The notes: a model not told the origin generated them from the sequence alone. Counted from the stretch's first letter, positions 30,582 to 38,617 are shown. The stretch is DNA of 64,000 bases from Oscillospiraceae bacterium (GCA_017470325.1 JAFUES010000035.1:124001-188000), one strand, 5' to 3'. Numbers and translations: made by a program.

Positions 30582-31781
30582 ATGGTAAATACTAAACACG
30601 ACACTACTTCTTACGAGAACTGTAGTTATAAGCGTGAAATATTTGATAGCAACTTACTCTATGAGAGTTTCCTACGTGCCAAACAAGGTAGTGATTGGAA
30701 ACCGCAGGTGCAGCAATTTGAAATGACGTACCTACTGCACCTGGCAGAGATACAGAAAGAACTTGAGAGTGGTGAGGTTCATTTCCTCCCAAATACGGAG
30801 TTCACAATCCGTGAAAGGGGCAAGGTGAGACATATAACAGGCGAACAGATACGGGACAGGGTAGCCAAACATGCACTGTGTGACGAGATATTGAGTCCCG
30901 CCGTAAGGAAGTACCTAATATATGACAATGGTGCAAGTCTCAAGGGCAAGGGTATTGATTTCACCCGGAGAAGGTTGCTGACTCACCTGCGGAAGTTCTA
31001 CCAGAAGAACCGTTCTAATGACGGGTACATACTGCTGATGGACTTTTCAAAATACTATGACAATATACGCCATGACGTATTGATGGAACAGTTCAGAAAG
31101 TATGTGGATGATGAAGTGGCACTGAACTATCTTGCACAGGTGATAGACCGCTCCAAAGTGGACGTTTCGTACATGACGGTTGAAGAATACGCAGGGTGCA
31201 TGGAGGAAGTCTTTAATTCTCTGGAATATGAGAAGGTGGACAGACGGCTTCTCACAGGTGAGAAGTTCATGTACAAGCACCTAAACATTGGTGACCAGGT
31301 GGCGCAGGTTGCGGGTATCATGTATCCCATACCGATTGACAACTATATCAAGATTGTCAGAAGCGTCAAGTTCTACGGACGGTATATGGATGACTCCTAC
31401 GTTATCCACGAAAGCAAAGAGTTTCTTGAGGACTTGCTTCAAGAGATTATCCGTATCGCAAAGAGCATTGGTATCACCGTGAACACCCGTAAGACCCGGA
31501 TATGCAAACTCTCAAGTATGTGGCGGTTCCTTCAAATACAGTATTCTCTTACCGACACAGGAAGGGTGATACAGAAAATCAACCCAAAGCGTTTGACCTG
31601 TATGAGAAGAAAGATGAAGAAACTTGTCCACAAGCTATCCGAAAAGCAGTTTGAGGACTGGTATCAATCCTGGTTCTGCAATCATTACCGTGTTATGAGC
31701 AACCAACAGAGGGACAATCTCAATGCCCTCTACAAAGAATTAAAGGAGGTAAATTATCATGTACACACTAAAACTGGCTGA
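30582..31781 (+). CDS. DGR reverse transcriptase (399 aa)
   Basis: The polymerase palm is clear. Motif A LLMDFSKYYDNI has its catalytic Asp at residue 154, and motif C GRYMDDSYVI has Y268-M269-D270-D271. Motif 4, IGxxxSQ in most DGR enzymes, reads IGDQVAQ (236-242), with Ala in place of Ser. Typical RT fingers (IRERGKVRHITGEQIRDRV) precede them, and the length suits DGR RTs, which lack extra domains. I favour ATG 30,582; a TTG at 30,570 lies only one base after the AGGAGAG. The 3' end overlaps the next gene by 23 bases. Retron and group II alternatives are ruled out by the TR/VR pair. Confidence 0.95.
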   Translation: MVNTKHDTTSYENCSYKREIFDSNLLYESFLRAKQGSDWKPQVQQFEMTYLLHLAEIQKELESGEVHFLPNTEFTIRERGKVRHITGEQIRDRVAKHALCDEILSPAVRKYLIYDNGASLKGKGIDFTRRRLLTHLRKFYQKNRSNDGYILLMDFSKYYDNIRHDVLMEQFRKYVDDEVALNYLAQVIDRSKVDVSYMTVEEYAGCMEEVFNSLEYEKVDRRLLTGEKFMYKHLNIGDQVAQVAGIMYPIPIDNYIKIVRSVKFYGRYMDDSYVIHESKEFLEDLLQEIIRIAKSIGITVNTRKTRICKLSSMWRFLQIQYSLTDTGRVIQKINPKRLTCMRRKMKKLVHKLSEKQFEDWYQSWFCNHYRVMSNQQRDNLNALYKELKEVNYHVHTKTG

Positions 31782-32064
31782 CGGTACGCAGATTAAAAAT
31801 CTGGGTATGAACGGCAACAACCTTGTCAGTAAAAACAAGGTGGATGAAAGTTTGTTTGAGGACAATCTTTCCACCGTGACCATTACTGGTGAGGGAGAAA
31901 CTACCGTCCTGCACAACGCTATGTTCACAGGACAGCAGGAGTTTGATGACGGGTGGTATTTCAGCTTTGCGGAAATTCCCCCGCAGGAGCAGGTAAACAT
32001 TGCTGTCAACGGCAAGATTGAGTACCTTGCCATGATGACAGACGTAGACTTGGAGGAGGTATAA
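31759..32064 (+). CDS. Unknown phage protein (101 aa)
   Basis: The start lies inside the RT 3' end, with AAGGAGG upstream. The protein is mostly beta (MYTLKLADGTQIKNLGMNGN; STVTITGEGETTVLHN) and acidic. Similar small beta proteins follow tail fibre genes in clostridial phages, so a tail-tip role is likely by context only. Confidence 0.6.
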   Translation: MYTLKLADGTQIKNLGMNGNNLVSKNKVDESLFEDNLSTVTITGEGETTVLHNAMFTGQQEFDDGWYFSFAEIPPQEQVNIAVNGKIEYLAMMTDVDLEEV

Positions 32065-32068
32065 GACA

Positions 32069-32242
32069 ATGGCTGAACTTACTCATAGCAAGAAGTTTGA
32101 TACTGTCAAACGCTACTACCATGCAGGAGTCTGGACAAAGAAGATGGTCTGGAACGCAGTAGGCAGATGGATTACCGCAGAGGAATACCAGGAGATTACC
32201 GGGGAGCCGTATGTGGTGGAGGACGAAGTAACGGAGGGTTAA
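32069..32242 (+). CDS. XkdX-like small protein (57 aa)
   Basis: The motif FDTVKRYYHAGVWTKKMV followed by AVGRWITAEEYQEITG matches the XkdX family of PBSX-like prophages. The family is a short conserved protein encoded between tail fibre and lysis genes, with unknown function. AGGAGG precedes its ATG by eight bases; it ends four bases before the next start. Confidence 0.8.
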   Translation: MAELTHSKKFDTVKRYYHAGVWTKKMVWNAVGRWITAEEYQEITGEPYVVEDEVTEG

Positions 32243-32246
32243 GACA

Positions 32247-32546
32247 ATGGTAATAGATGTCCCTATTCTCATTTCTGCATTGTCTTTGTTGGTTGCTATC
32301 ATAGTGGCTATCACAAGCATACGCAGTAGGAACGCTTCTACCGATAAGCAGGAAGCGTCCCAGATAACAACCCTCATAGTCAAGTTGGAGAATATCGCAG
32401 ACGGCGTAAATGAGATTAAGTCTGATATGCGTAATGTAAAGAACGATGTTCAAGACTTGAGGGACAGGCTTATCATTGTGGAACAGTCTACGAAGTCCGC
32501 ACACCATAGGTTGGATGGTCTGGAAGGAAAACGAGTAGACGATTAA
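32247..32546 (+). CDS. Membrane-anchored coiled-coil protein, XhlA-like (99 aa)
   Basis: One N-terminal transmembrane helix (ILISALSLLVAIIVAITSI) is followed by a coiled coil up to residue 90 (TTLIVKLENIADGVNEIKSD, VKNDVQDLRDRLIIVE). This is close in form to XhlA/hemolysin-type lysis accessory proteins (though those carry the membrane helix at the other end) and to phage spanin-like anchors. Next to the holin, a lysis role is likely. Confidence 0.6.
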   Translation: MVIDVPILISALSLLVAIIVAITSIRSRNASTDKQEASQITTLIVKLENIADGVNEIKSDMRNVKNDVQDLRDRLIIVEQSTKSAHHRLDGLEGKRVDD

Positions 32547-32587
32547 GTAACAACATAAACCGCAGAGGTAAAGACCTTTGCAAGTCC

Positions 32588-32629
32588 AATGGGGCTATGG
32601 CGCACTGCGCTGTAGCCCCTTCATTTTTA
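32588..32629 (+). terminator. Intercistronic hairpin with AGTCCAATGGG flank, copy 3
   Basis: AATGGGGCTATGGCGC pairs with GCGCTGTAGCCCC (32,607-32,619), followed by TTCATTTTTAA. The AGTCCAATGGG flank is the same as before copies 1 and 2. It resembles an intrinsic terminator just before the holin gene. Confidence 0.7.
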
Positions 32630-32643
32630 AGGAGGTAAAGAAA

Positions 32644-32907
32644 ATGATTAACTGGAAAGTCCGTATTAAGAACAAGAATTTTTGGGTTGCCCTTATCCCT
32701 GCTCTGCTGCTTCTGGTACAGGTAGTAGCCGCCGTCTTTGGCTACACCCTTGACCTGGGTGAACTGGGTAACAAGCTGCTTGCCGTGGTAAACGCTGTGT
32801 TTGCCGTGCTGTCCATTCTGGGTATCGTCACTGACCCCACTACCCAGGGTGTTGCTGACTCCAACCTGGCACTGACCTACGATGAACCGAAGAAGAAAGG
32901 AGAGTAA
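32644..32907 (+). CDS. phiLC3-type holin (87 aa)
   Basis: Two transmembrane helices (residues 11-34 and 46-63) are followed by ILGIVTDPTTQGVADSNLAL, the conserved end of the phi LC3 holin family (GIvtDPTTkGlsDS). Holins open the membrane to release the endolysin encoded 106 bases downstream. AAGGAGG is nine bases upstream. Confidence 0.88.
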   Translation: MINWKVRIKNKNFWVALIPALLLLVQVVAAVFGYTLDLGELGNKLLAVVNAVFAVLSILGIVTDPTTQGVADSNLALTYDEPKKKGE

Positions 32908-32912
32908 CCACA

Positions 32913-33014
32913 ATGGATGACAAGAAGATTTTTGATGATATTGAAACCCGTGAGGGCGAAGTTTTCACAGAGGAAACCGTTGACGAACTGACTAACGGGA
33001 AAGGAGAAGAATAA
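32913..33014 (+). CDS. Small acidic peptide between holin and endolysin (33 aa)
   Basis: AAAGGAGAG precedes ATG 32,913, and its stop overlaps the endolysin start (TAATG). It is highly acidic (12 of 33 residues are Asp or Glu) and probably unstructured. It may serve translational coupling of the lysis genes. Confidence 0.45.
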   Translation: MDDKKIFDDIETREGEVFTEETVDELTNGKGEE

Positions 33015-34531
33015 TGGGATATACAAATAGCCCTATGGTGGCATATACAAAGTTGAGTCCTAACCACTCTGGACAGAGGAAGCACAGCATTGACCGTATC
33101 ACTCCGCACTGCGTGGTAGGTCAGTGCAGTGTTGAAACCCTGGGTAATATCTTCTACCCCACTTCCCGGCAGGCTTCTTGTCAGTACGGCATTGGTGCTG
33201 ACGGACGTGTGGGTATGTATGTGGAGGAAAAGAACCGTTCTTGGTGTACGTCCTCCAATGAGAATGACCAGAGGGCTATCACTATTGAGTGTGCTTCTGA
33301 CACCACACACCCTTATGCTTTCAAGGATATTGTCTACCAGACGCTTATCAAGCTGTGTGTAGACATTTGCAAGCGTAACGGGAAGAATAAGCTGCTGTGG
33401 CTTGGTGACAAGAATAAGACCCTGGCTTATGAACCGAAGGACGGGGAAATGGTGCTGACTGTTCATAGGTGGTATGCCAACAAGTCCTGTCCCGGTGATT
33501 GGATGTACGCCCGTATGGGTGACCTTGCAGCGAAGGTTACCGCACAGCTTGGCGGGACTACTCCCGTGACAGAGGAAAAGCCCCAGACCGTTACTCCCGT
33601 TGCCACTTCTACCAGTGACAATGAAAAAACTATCTGGGACTTCCTCAAGGGAAAAGGGCTGAATGATTTTGCTGTGGCGGGTATCATGGGTAACCTGTAT
33701 GCTGAAAGCGGTCTGCGTCCTAACAACTTGCAGAATACCTATGAAAAGAAACTGGGTATGACCGATGACCAGTACACGGCGGCGGTTGACAAGGGAACCT
33801 ATGGGAACTTTGTTAAGGACAGTGCCGGGTATGGTCTGGCACAGTGGACGTATTGGAGCCGTAAGCAGGCACTTCTTGAGTTTGCAAAGGCGGCGGGCAA
33901 GTCCATTGGTGACCTGGCTATGCAGCTTGACTTCCTGTGGAAAGAGTTGCAGACCTACACAGGTACTATGAAACTGCTGAAAGCTGCGGAGTCTGTCAAG
34001 GCTGCGTCCAACGCTATTCTGACTGGCTATGAAAAACCTGCTGACCAGGGAACGTCTGTCCAGAATAAGCGGGCGGGGTATGGTGTAACCTACTATGATA
34101 AATACGCAGGAAAAACTACCACAACTCCTTCCGCTTCTGGTACACTGTACAGGGTACAGGTAGGTGCTTTCTCCAAAAAGGAGAACGCTGATAAGCAGCT
34201 TGCCGCAGTACAGGCGAAGGGCTTTGACTCCTTTATCACGAAGGTAGGCAATCTGTACAAGGTACAGGTGGGAGCCTACAGTGTGAAGTCCAATGCGGAC
34301 GCACAGTTGAACCGTCTGAAAGCTGCCGGGTTCTCTGACGCTTTTATTACCACGGCGGGCGCAGGAACAGTGGTAGCCACTACTCCTGCCGCTACAAAGA
34401 CCGTAGAGGAACTTGCCCGTGAGGTTATCGCAGGCAAGTGGGGCAACGGTGATGACCGCAAGAAAGCACTGACAGACGCAGGATATGACTACTCTGCCGT
34501 ACAGCAGGCAGTCAATAGTATTCTGGCGTAA
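33014..34531 (+). CDS. Multidomain endolysin: amidase, tail-lysozyme-like, SPOR, CW_7
   Basis: Residues 1-180 are an Amidase_2 domain with zinc ligands in ITPHCVVG and TVHRWYANKSCPG. Residues 200-330 (AGIMGNLYAESGLRPNNLQN, YGLAQWTYWSR) match the phage tail lysozyme/muramidase type, with Glu after MGNLYA as probable catalyst. Residues 375-450 form a SPOR-like pair (YRVQVGAFSKKENADKQL, YKVQVGAYSVKSNADAQL), which binds denuded glycan. Residues 463-505 (ELAREVIAGKWGNGDDRKKA) are a CW_7 choline-independent wall-binding repeat. Two catalytic activities with two wall-binding modules make this a rather elaborate lysin. Confidence 0.87.
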   Translation: MGYTNSPMVAYTKLSPNHSGQRKHSIDRITPHCVVGQCSVETLGNIFYPTSRQASCQYGIGADGRVGMYVEEKNRSWCTSSNENDQRAITIECASDTTHPYAFKDIVYQTLIKLCVDICKRNGKNKLLWLGDKNKTLAYEPKDGEMVLTVHRWYANKSCPGDWMYARMGDLAAKVTAQLGGTTPVTEEKPQTVTPVATSTSDNEKTIWDFLKGKGLNDFAVAGIMGNLYAESGLRPNNLQNTYEKKLGMTDDQYTAAVDKGTYGNFVKDSAGYGLAQWTYWSRKQALLEFAKAAGKSIGDLAMQLDFLWKELQTYTGTMKLLKAAESVKAASNAILTGYEKPADQGTSVQNKRAGYGVTYYDKYAGKTTTTPSASGTLYRVQVGAFSKKENADKQLAAVQAKGFDSFITKVGNLYKVQVGAYSVKSNADAQLNRLKAAGFSDAFITTAGAGTVVATTPAATKTVEELAREVIAGKWGNGDDRKKALTDAGYDYSAVQQAVNSILA

Positions 34532-35031
34532 ACTTGCGCCACTGGTGGGGCTTGAACTCCCGGTGAATGGTGTGAACCACTACGCAACCGTGGATTGTCG
34601 GATTTGTCCCCACAACTGGTTTTCAGGAAACCCACAATGATGCCCCAGACGGCGCCGGCAGCCATGGCGGCCAGGAAGCACAGAAGGATCAAGATGGGTT
34701 TGGGCAGATTGCCCAGCAGGATACCCACCACCGCGGCGGCCATGGAGCCCACCACAAACTGGCCTTCGGCGCCGATGTTGAAGACGCCGGTTTTGAAAGA
34801 GAAGGCTACCGACAGACCAACCACGATATAAGGGATCGCGTAGACGATCACATAAGAGAAGCCCTTCAGACTGGTAACACTGGAAATCAGCCTGCCATAG
34901 GCTTCACCCACGGACAGGCCCATGACCGCAAGAAAGATAGCACCCACCAAAAAGCCCAGGATGATGGACAACAGGATGTGGATAAAACGGTTTTCCGAAA
35001 TCACATCCAGAAAGTCTTTTTTCTTTGTCAT
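34489..35031 (-). pseudogene. ABC transporter permease (BMP-family) cut by the prophage
   Basis: The first 138 codons encode the usual start of a NupP/YufP-like permease: several transmembrane helices with VFNIGAEGQFVVGSMAAAV near residue 85. After GIIVGFLKT the frame enters prophage DNA and stops at 34,489 with unrelated residues, so the C-terminal two thirds are missing here. They should lie on the other side of the prophage. Its start overlaps the ATPase stop by four bases. Loss of function in the lysogen is very likely, reversible only by excision. Confidence 0.78.
34532..34630. other. Right prophage-chromosome junction
   Basis: Phage-type sequence ends and permease coding sequence begins near 34,605-34,625. 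Leftward reading of the permease is normal up to GIIVGFLKT (codons ending about 34,613) and then turns into unrelated residues. The attachment core must overlap TGGTTTTCAGG or its neighbourhood; the exact core needs the other end. No integrase is in the window. Confidence 0.55.
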
Positions 35032-36602
35032 GCCTTCTCACCTCCCGCCATCAGCAGGCCCAGATCGTTCTCGTTGGCCTCCTTGCCGGGGATGGCGGCC
35101 ACGATCTGCCCGTCGAAAATCACGTCGATAATATCGGAGAGACTCATGATCTCGTCCAGCTCAAAGGATACCAGCAGCACGGCCTTGCCCTTGTTGCGCT
35201 GGTCCACGATGTACTTGTGCACATACTCGATGGCGCCCACGTCCAGACCACGGGTGGGATTGACGGCGATGAGCAGGTCCTTGTCGTTCTGCACCTCGCG
35301 GGCGATGATGACCTTCTGCTGGTTGCCGCCGGAGAGGGTGCCTGCCGGGCGCTTCTCGCTTTGCTTGGGACGGATATCGTACTGCTCGATGGACTCGGTG
35401 GCGTGAGCAAAGATGGGATCCCGCTGCAGCACGCTCTTTTTGGAGTAGGGTTCGTCTCCGTAGTTCTGGAGGATCAGGTTGTCCTCGATGGAGAAGTCCA
35501 GCACCAGGCCGTGCTTCTGCCGGTCGGCGGGGATGGAGGAAACGCCATGCTCAAAACCGAAGAGAGGGGGTTTGTTAAACACGTCTACGCCGTTGACCAG
35601 CACCTGACCGGAGACGCCCTTGCGCAGGCCGGTGATGACCTCCACCAATTCGGTCTGACCGTTGCCGTCGATGCCGGCGATGCCCACGATCTCACCCCGG
35701 CGCACCTGCAGATTCAGACCCTTGACGATCTCGATATCCCGGTAATCCTTGCAGTGCAGATCCTTCACGTCCAGCACCACCTCGCCGGGCTCCTGCTCGG
35801 GCTTGTCCACCTTGAAGGTGACGTTGCGGCCCACCATCATGCTGGCCAGACCGTTCTCGTCCACTTCGTCCACATCCACGGTGCCGATGTACTTGCCCAT
35901 GCGGATGATGGTGCAATAGTCGGCGGACTCCTTAATCTCCTTGAGCTTATGGGTAATGATGATGATGCTCTTGCCGTCCTTGACCAGGTTGTGCATGATA
36001 GCGATCAGCTCGGTGATTTCCTGAGGGGTCAGGGAGGAGGTGGGCTCGTCCAGGATCAGGATATCCGCGCCGCGGTAGAGGGCCTTCAGGATCTCCACAC
36101 GCTGCTGCATGCCTACGGAGATGTCCTCGATTTTGGCGTCCGGGTCGATGGACAGGCCGTAGCGCTCAGAGATTTCCACCACGTTCTTGCGGGCGGTGGC
36201 CATATCCAGCTTGGGACCCTTGGTCGGCTCAGTGCCCAGGACGATGTTTTCCGTCACGGTAAAGGGCTGGACCAGCATGAAGTGCTGATGGACCATACCG
36301 ATACCGGCATCAATGGCGTCGCGGGGATTGTTCATCTCGATTTTCTTGCCGTTGACCAGAATGTCACCGGAGGTGGGTTTGAGCAGGCCGTAAAGCTGAT
36401 TCATCAGCGTGGACTTGCCGGCGCCGTTTTCACCCAGGATCGCGTGGATCTCGCCTTTGTGGACGGTGAGGTTGATCCCGTCGTTGGCTACAAAATCGCC
36501 AAATTTCTTGACGATGTTGCGCATCTCAATGACGGGGGTATTCAGGTCCACATATTCTTTTGCCAAAATAGATCGCCCCCTGTTATGCGTTTTTGCGTTC
36601 AT
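35028..36602 (-). CDS. BMP-family ABC transporter ATP-binding protein (524 aa)
   Basis: Two tandem ABC domains give the sugar/nucleoside-importer layout. The first has Walker A GENGAGKST, signature ISVGMQQR and Walker B ILILDEPTSS. The second has GIDGNGQTELVE and LSGGNQQKVIIAREV with VNPTRGLD (degenerate Walker A, normal for this class). It energises uptake of the ligand bound by the lipoprotein at 36,718. ATG 36,602 is used; a TTG at 36,566 with AGGGGGC upstream is an alternative. It overlaps the permease start. Confidence 0.9.
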   Translation of the reverse strand: MNAKTHNRGRSILAKEYVDLNTPVIEMRNIVKKFGDFVANDGINLTVHKGEIHAILGENGAGKSTLMNQLYGLLKPTSGDILVNGKKIEMNNPRDAIDAGIGMVHQHFMLVQPFTVTENIVLGTEPTKGPKLDMATARKNVVEISERYGLSIDPDAKIEDISVGMQQRVEILKALYRGADILILDEPTSSLTPQEITELIAIMHNLVKDGKSIIIITHKLKEIKESADYCTIIRMGKYIGTVDVDEVDENGLASMMVGRNVTFKVDKPEQEPGEVVLDVKDLHCKDYRDIEIVKGLNLQVRRGEIVGIAGIDGNGQTELVEVITGLRKGVSGQVLVNGVDVFNKPPLFGFEHGVSSIPADRQKHGLVLDFSIEDNLILQNYGDEPYSKKSVLQRDPIFAHATESIEQYDIRPKQSEKRPAGTLSGGNQQKVIIAREVQNDKDLLIAVNPTRGLDVGAIEYVHKYIVDQRNKGKAVLLVSFELDEIMSLSDIIDVIFDGQIVAAIPGKEANENDLGLLMAGGEKA

Positions 36603-36675
36603 TCAACATAAGTGTATTTATTTTATCATAAAGCGAAACGTATTTCTACTGCCTTTTCGCAGAAATAATAAAAAA

Positions 36676-36701
36676 GGACACTGCCCCTGGGGGCAGTGTC
36701 C
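36676..36701 (-). terminator. Partial terminator between bmpA-like and ATPase genes
   Basis: GGACACTGCCCC pairs perfectly with GGGGCAGTGTCC (12 bp) and is followed on the minus strand by TTTTTTATT. It lies 17 bases beyond the lipoprotein stop and should keep ATPase and permease transcripts below that of the binding protein. Confidence 0.85.
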
Positions 36702-36717
36702 GGAGAATCGAAGAGAA

Positions 36718-37734
36718 TCAGTTCAGAGTGAAATCAGGAACCTCTTCGGCCAGAGTGGGGACGGTGACCTTGCCGGCAACGATGTCAGCCTTGGCCTGCT
36801 CGACCAGAGCCAGAACCTCGTCGCTCAGGTGCGTGGTGGTGGGGGCAATGCCCACGCCGTCGTTGTTCAGGTCATAGAGATGCACGCCGGCGGTGAAGGT
36901 ACCGGCCTTGACAGCCTTGGAAATGTCCTGAGAAGCTACGTCAACGCGCTTCATGGCGGAGGTCAGGACATGGTCGGGAGCCAGGTTGGACTGGTCGGAG
37001 TCAACACCGATCGCCCAGATGCCTTCCTCGTTGCAAGCCTCGATGACACCAGCACCGGTGCCGCCGGCAGCATGGTAAATAACATCGGCGCCCTTGGTGA
37101 TCATATCCTTGGCAGCGGTGGAGCCGATAGCGCTGTCACCGAAGTTGTTGGCATTGTACTGCAGAACCTTCGCGTCGGGATTCACAGCGTGGACACCGGA
37201 GATGAAGCCTACGCCGAACTTGTTCATGGCGGGGTACACCATGCCCTGAACATAACCGACAGTGCCGGACTCAGTGTAGCTGCCGGCGATCAGGCCCACC
37301 AGATAGGAAGCCTGCTCCTGCGCGAACATCAGGCAAGCCACGTTGTCCAGATCCGCATTGGAGTCGTCATCAATGATGGCGAATTTCTGATCGGGGTTGG
37401 CCTCGGCGGCCTCACGGGTGGCGTCAGCCAGCATGAAGCCCACGCAGATGATCAGGTCATAGCCCTCGTCGATGAAGGTGTTGATGTTGGTCTGATAGTC
37501 AGCGTCGGTCTTGGACTCCAGATAGTTGACCTCAAAGCTGCTGTCCTCAGCGGCCAGAGCCTGCAGGCCTTCCCAGGAAGTCTGGTTGAAGGACTTGTCG
37601 TTGACGCCGCCGACGTCGGTCACCATACCGATCTTGGTCTTGGCTGCGGTGGAAGCAGTAGAAGAGCTGCTGCCGCAGGCGGCCAGGGCAAAGACCATGC
37701 ACAGGGCAAGAACGAGTGCGAGAATCTTTTTCAT
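36718..37734 (-). CDS. BMP family lipoprotein, nucleoside-binding (338 aa)
   Basis: The signal peptide ends in lipobox ALAAC (Cys 20), then a Ser-rich linker and a periplasmic-binding fold of the BMP/Med type: IGMVTDVGGVNDKSFNQTSW, later VGYVQGMVYPAMNKFG and GTGAGVIEACNEEG. Homologues bind purine nucleosides. The downstream ATPase and permease form the importer, and upstream stands purine nucleoside phosphorylase, which supports nucleoside as ligand. Start follows GGAGG. Confidence 0.9.
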   Translation of the reverse strand: MKKILALVLALCMVFALAACGSSSSTASTAAKTKIGMVTDVGGVNDKSFNQTSWEGLQALAAEDSSFEVNYLESKTDADYQTNINTFIDEGYDLIICVGFMLADATREAAEANPDQKFAIIDDDSNADLDNVACLMFAQEQASYLVGLIAGSYTESGTVGYVQGMVYPAMNKFGVGFISGVHAVNPDAKVLQYNANNFGDSAIGSTAAKDMITKGADVIYHAAGGTGAGVIEACNEEGIWAIGVDSDQSNLAPDHVLTSAMKRVDVASQDISKAVKAGTFTAGVHLYDLNNDGVGIAPTTTHLSDEVLALVEQAKADIVAGKVTVPTLAEEVPDFTLN

Positions 37735-37803
37735 GTTTTTTCCTCCATAATATTATTTTGGGTACACAGTTTATCACCAGGGCGCAAGGCCCATAGCTTG
37801 TCT

Positions 37804-37833
37804 ATTATATCACGCATTCCGGGGACAGCGCAA
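37804..37833 (-). promoter_or_regulatory. Probable promoter of the BMP lipoprotein gene
   Basis: On the minus strand TTGCGC (37,833-37,828), 18 bases and TATAAT (37,809-37,804) stand about 70 bases before the start. The -35 box is weak. No riboswitch-like fold was recognised in this 148-bp gap. Confidence 0.5.
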
Positions 37834-37882
37834 TAAGAATCTGCAAAAACCGGGGATTTTGTCGCGTCTGCACACTTTTTGG

Positions 37883-38617
37883 TTACAGCTTGCTCATTTC
37901 AACTGCCGTATCCAAAGCGACCTCCATCATGTCACGGAAGGAGTTCTGGCGCTCCTCGGCGGGGAGGTTGTCCTCCGGGCGGTAGATATGGTCGGAGATG
38001 GTGCAGATGCATAGGGCCCGCTTGCCGGCGTAGGCGGCGTTGGCGTAGAGACCGGCGGCCTCCATCTCCACGGCCAGCACACCCATGCGTTTCCACTGGT
38101 CGTTTTTGCTGCAGCCTTCGGCGGCGTAGAAGGGATCAGAGGAGAGGATGTTGCCCACGCGCATGTCCAGTCCGTGCTCCTTCGCCACGCGCACGGCGGT
38201 GGACAGCAGGGTGTAGTCCGCGATGGGAGCGTAGGTAGCGGTCTCGCCCAGGCCGAAGCCCTTGACATAGTTGGAATTGGTGCAGGCGGCCTGTCCGGCC
38301 ACCAGGTCCCGCAGCTTCAGATCGTCCTGCAGGGCGCCGGCGGAGCCGATGCGGATGATGTTGTCCACATCATAGAAGTTGAACAGCTCCCAGCTGTAGA
38401 TGCCGATGGAGGGGATGCCCATGCCGGAGGCCATCACCGTCACGGGGACGCCCTTCCAGGTGCCGGTGTGGCCCTGGACGCCGCGGACATTGTTGATCAG
38501 GACCGGGTCGGTCAGAAAGGTCTCGGCGATGAATTTGGCCCGCAGGGGATCGCCGGGCATCAGCACGGTCTTGGCGAAATCTTCTTTCTTTGCATTGATA
38601 TGAGGGGTGGGGATCAT
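37883..38617 (-). CDS. deoD: Purine nucleoside phosphorylase DeoD (244 aa)
   Basis: The enzyme splits purine (deoxy)nucleosides with phosphate. The typical start TPHINAKKEDFAKTVLMPGDPLRAKFIAE (split, residues 4-32), RIGSAGA near 88, and VLAVEMEAAGLYANAA (about 175) with the active-site Glu pattern define hexameric DeoD. Length 244 fits. AAAGGAGG precedes ATG 38,617. It lies upstream of, and in the same orientation as, the nucleoside importer genes. Confidence 0.93.
   Translation of the reverse strand: MIPTPHINAKKEDFAKTVLMPGDPLRAKFIAETFLTDPVLINNVRGVQGHTGTWKGVPVTVMASGMGIPSIGIYSWELFNFYDVDNIIRIGSAGALQDDLKLRDLVAGQAACTNSNYVKGFGLGETATYAPIADYTLLSTAVRVAKEHGLDMRVGNILSSDPFYAAEGCSKNDQWKRMGVLAVEMEAAGLYANAAYAGKRALCICTISDHIYRPEDNLPAEERQNSFRDMMEVALDTAVEMSKL

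Noticed and set aside
30582..31781. Reverse transcriptase considered as retron or group II intron enzyme.
   Set aside because: No msr/msd-like RNA, maturase or endonuclease domain is present, whereas TR, VR and avd are.
34533..34600. tRNA-like sequence on the minus strand just behind the endolysin gene (T-arm-like GGGAGTTCAAGCCCC with TTGCG/CGCAA ends).
   Set aside because: Only about 54 bases lie between the pairing ends, leaving no room for an anticodon arm, and the T stem is imperfect. It may be a tRNA relic near the attachment site, but it cannot be called a tRNA gene.
36718..37734. A purine riboswitch before the BMP lipoprotein gene, expected from its function.
   Set aside because: The 148-bp leader shows no conserved purine-riboswitch core; only a promoter was found.
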